Shown here: piece after piece, positions 61,737-64,000 of the stretch
Position numbering within the stretch: the first letter of the stretch is position 1
Layout of the letters: each line of letters opens with the position of its first letter
Source: Serinus canaria
Taxonomy: Eukaryota; Chordata; Aves; Passeriformes; Fringillidae
Length of the DNA stretch: 64,000 nt
Assembly (NCBI RefSeq): GCF_022539315.1
Contig: NC_066313.1
Coordinates: forward strand, 69,195,934 to 69,259,933
Direction: 5' to 3'
Position numbers and translations under genes: made by a program
Notes under the pieces: model-generated
Database searches by the model: none
Told to the model about the DNA's origin: nothing
What the model saw: only the letters and a program-made list of their open reading frames with translations

Positions 61737-64000
61737 AGACCCCCTGTTAAAAGAACAGAAGTTTTTGGGTTGTGAAAATGTGCAGTACTGTGACCCATAC
61801 CTTTGACAAGATGCTTTCAGAGGACGGACATAGGATAGCCATGTGCACCAATTTCTCCCAACTACTTAAGAGTAATTGCTGCAGTACTTAGCTGATGCTA
61901 GCAAATCCTTCTCTGTGGCAGGGTCTAAACACTGTGCATACAAAAATAACAGCACTTCTAGTTATCTCAGAATGAAGGCAGAGCAGGCTTGTGTTGCCTG
62001 TGGGGGATTATAAAGACCTTGCAGTGTGCATTCCCACACAGAAAGGCTGGGAAAGGGGCTGAGATGAGCAACAATCCTTTTATGTCAAAGACTTGGGGAA
62101 ACTGTGTCACTGAACAGACTAGATAATTGTCATGCATCTTATTCCCAAAGCACTTATCAAAGGCTCAAATCTGCATTATTAAGCATTTGCTCCTAAATGT
62201 CTAGACATTTTACACCAGATAACAGAGAGAATCCATAGCACAGCAAAGAACTAGACTAAGATTATCTATGCAGCCACTAGAATACTCTGCCTTTTTGCTG
62301 ACTTAAAATGAATGAAGGACATTTATTTTGTTAGTACTGGTTGCTCTTAAAGACAAGGAAGAGAAGAAATATGTGCAATTTCAATGGTTGCTTCGTTTTG
62401 GAATAGAGTTTTCTTGTGCTGCAAACAAGTGTCTTTCATTTCTACTTGGTAAATTTGATCAAAATGCATGCAATTACTTTTTTCCCCTAAAGGCAAAACA
62501 CTCATAATAAGATGGGTAATATATTTTCATCTTGTATATCATATTAGAAAACTAACAGAAAGAAAATCTGAAAGGCTGGTCATTCCAGGCATGCACAGCC
62601 CATTAATTAAATAAAAGAGTAAATCTACAATAGTTGCTTATGTTATTTATGAAAGTCTGATGAGCTTGCATGGTGCTCTGCTTTTTGAATGTCATTTTTT
62701 GTTCATTATACTCCAGTGTCCCAGAGTTGTCTAAATTAACCAGAATCTACTTAAAGGCAAGAAGCACAACACCATTATGATTAACCCTCATTTCTTTCAA
62801 GTATGTAAGTTCAGGTACTTCCAAGCTTCTACAAAACAAAGTACCTAGAATTCAAGATCTGCTTTGAAATTCAAGGAACATTTTTGATGAACTAAGACTT
62901 GAATTCATAAACTTGGGAAATAATTAAAAATTAATCTTCATATAATGTCAAAGCAAAAGAAGGATTTATCAAAAAATGAAATACAATAAACAAATGCTTT
63001 CTGTTGTGGCACTCTGAGAGGCTGATTTTACTGCTATCATTTGAAGGCTTTTCCAAATTACAGTTAAATTTAATAAATTATGAATTATATCATTAATGTT
63101 ACAAAAGACAATACATCCTGATTTTAAATCATTGCTTGTTTGATGGTTTTATACAGAAATACTACACGTGCTGGAGTACTAGGAATCCCATAATAGTGCA
63201 AAAAACTTTTGAACTTATAGTTTTAATTATTAGGGGGACAGTCATGTTAACTTTGGTACTGTTTTAACCCCTGCAGTCCTTAAGAAATACTATTTTAACC
63301 TCCAATTTCTCATCTAACTGATAGAATTTTTTTCAAGGTTCCAGCCTGGCTTTTGAGCCAAGTGTGATCATTAGCAGCTTTTTTCTTCCCACTATTTATG
63401 TCCATTCAGTGGAACACTAGAAGGTCAACTCTGTGCCAACACAGAAAGACATTGTGTTTGATAAAGCTGTTTTAGCCATTGTAATTAGAAGGAAGGGGGA
63501 AAAATAATCAAAGAAAAAGTACAATAATGACTTTATTAGTTGCTACAGACTTTTAATCCATTTTCCATTAAAATATCACCTTATCACTGTCAGTTTAATG
63601 TTTTCTAAGTCCCATCCACTGTTGCATTGTTACTATTTGAGGAAATACTCCTACTATTTTGGAACTCATCCTAATTAAATCCTCTAGTGATACATGTTTG
63701 TAAATTATAGAGTCAGCTGAGACTTTTTACCCGTTTGAGGGACAACCTCTGTGATCTCATGGTAATTTACCTTTATTGCACACTTTTTCCTTTGATTGGT
63801 TCCCTAGGCATGATATAAAATAAATGTATAACAAGAATAATAATTAGTAACATTCACAGCTTAACATGACTGCAACATGACTTTATACCACTGATGTCAC
63901 CAATTAGATGATTTTTATTTAGCAGTCTGACAACAAATCCAAAAGGCAAACCACATTGCATATGAGTGAAAACCATAGTAAAACTTGTCAAAACACATAT
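61735..64000. other. AT-rich noncoding DNA to the window end
   Basis: No gene, RNA or transposon is recognised. The stretch 62300-63500 is free of repeats and low complexity and would be a reasonable place to look for conserved noncoding elements by alignment, but nothing in the sequence alone proves one. Confidence 0.55.

Noticed and set aside
1..64000. A coding operon, CRISPR array, tRNA/rRNA gene or other prokaryotic-style system
   Set aside because: Composition, absence of long frames and presence of CR1 and avian ERV LTRs show vertebrate nuclear DNA. No direct-repeat/spacer array or cloverleaf-type gene was seen.

Overview
This window reads as vertebrate nuclear DNA from a bird. It is AT-rich and carries no reading frame longer than about 145 codons. 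Its recognisable repeats are the two classic avian classes: 5'-truncated CR1 LINE fragments and solo LTRs of endogenous retroviruses (ERVL-type). The CR1 tails and LTR ends match sequences I know from many bird genomes. They do not let me name the species, although the LTR types are familiar from passerines and other Neoaves. I find no protein-coding gene, structural RNA gene or CRISPR array. The window is best read as a gene desert, or the interior of a very large intron.

Layout. 1-800: a probable LTR with minus-strand sense. 0.8-7 kb: unique AT-rich DNA with one GC-richer patch (5.62-5.99 kb). 7.0-7.6 kb: LTR copy A. 7.6-13.9 kb: unique DNA with a strong palindrome at 9.2 kb. 13.93-14.15 kb: a CR1 tail. 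14.1-20.4 kb: unique DNA. 20.4-21.0 kb: CR1. 21.46-22.08 kb: LTR copy B, split by a long AAT microsatellite. 24.35-24.52 kb: a CR1 tail, followed by about 1.1 kb of GC-richer unassigned sequence. 25.7-33.6 kb: unique DNA, including a GC-richer unassigned block at 31-32 kb. 33.67-33.97 kb: a possible LTR. 34.47-35.07 kb: a CR1 whose 3' end contains a 47-bp microinversion. 36.07-37.12 and 38.01-38.87 kb: two LTRs of another ERVL-type family. 39.18-39.74 kb: LTR copy C. 39.7-48.7 kb: unique DNA. 48.76-48.93 kb: a 171-nt uninterrupted purine tract. 49.09-49.28, 52.18-52.71 and 54.66-55.67 kb: CR1 fragments. 58.0-58.33 kb: a small CpG-rich island holding a strong CTCF-like motif. The rest, to 64 kb, is AT-rich unique DNA with one TG microsatellite at 61.7 kb.

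No genes act together here. The interest lies in repeat history (the CR1 microinversion, LTRs sharing one orientation, a microsatellite inside an LTR), in a candidate insulator at 58.1 kb, and in a few perfect or near-perfect inverted repeats. I did not find a new biological system. Repeat boundaries come from memory of avian repeat consensus sequences and are approximate to about 10-30 bp unless the ends are visible.
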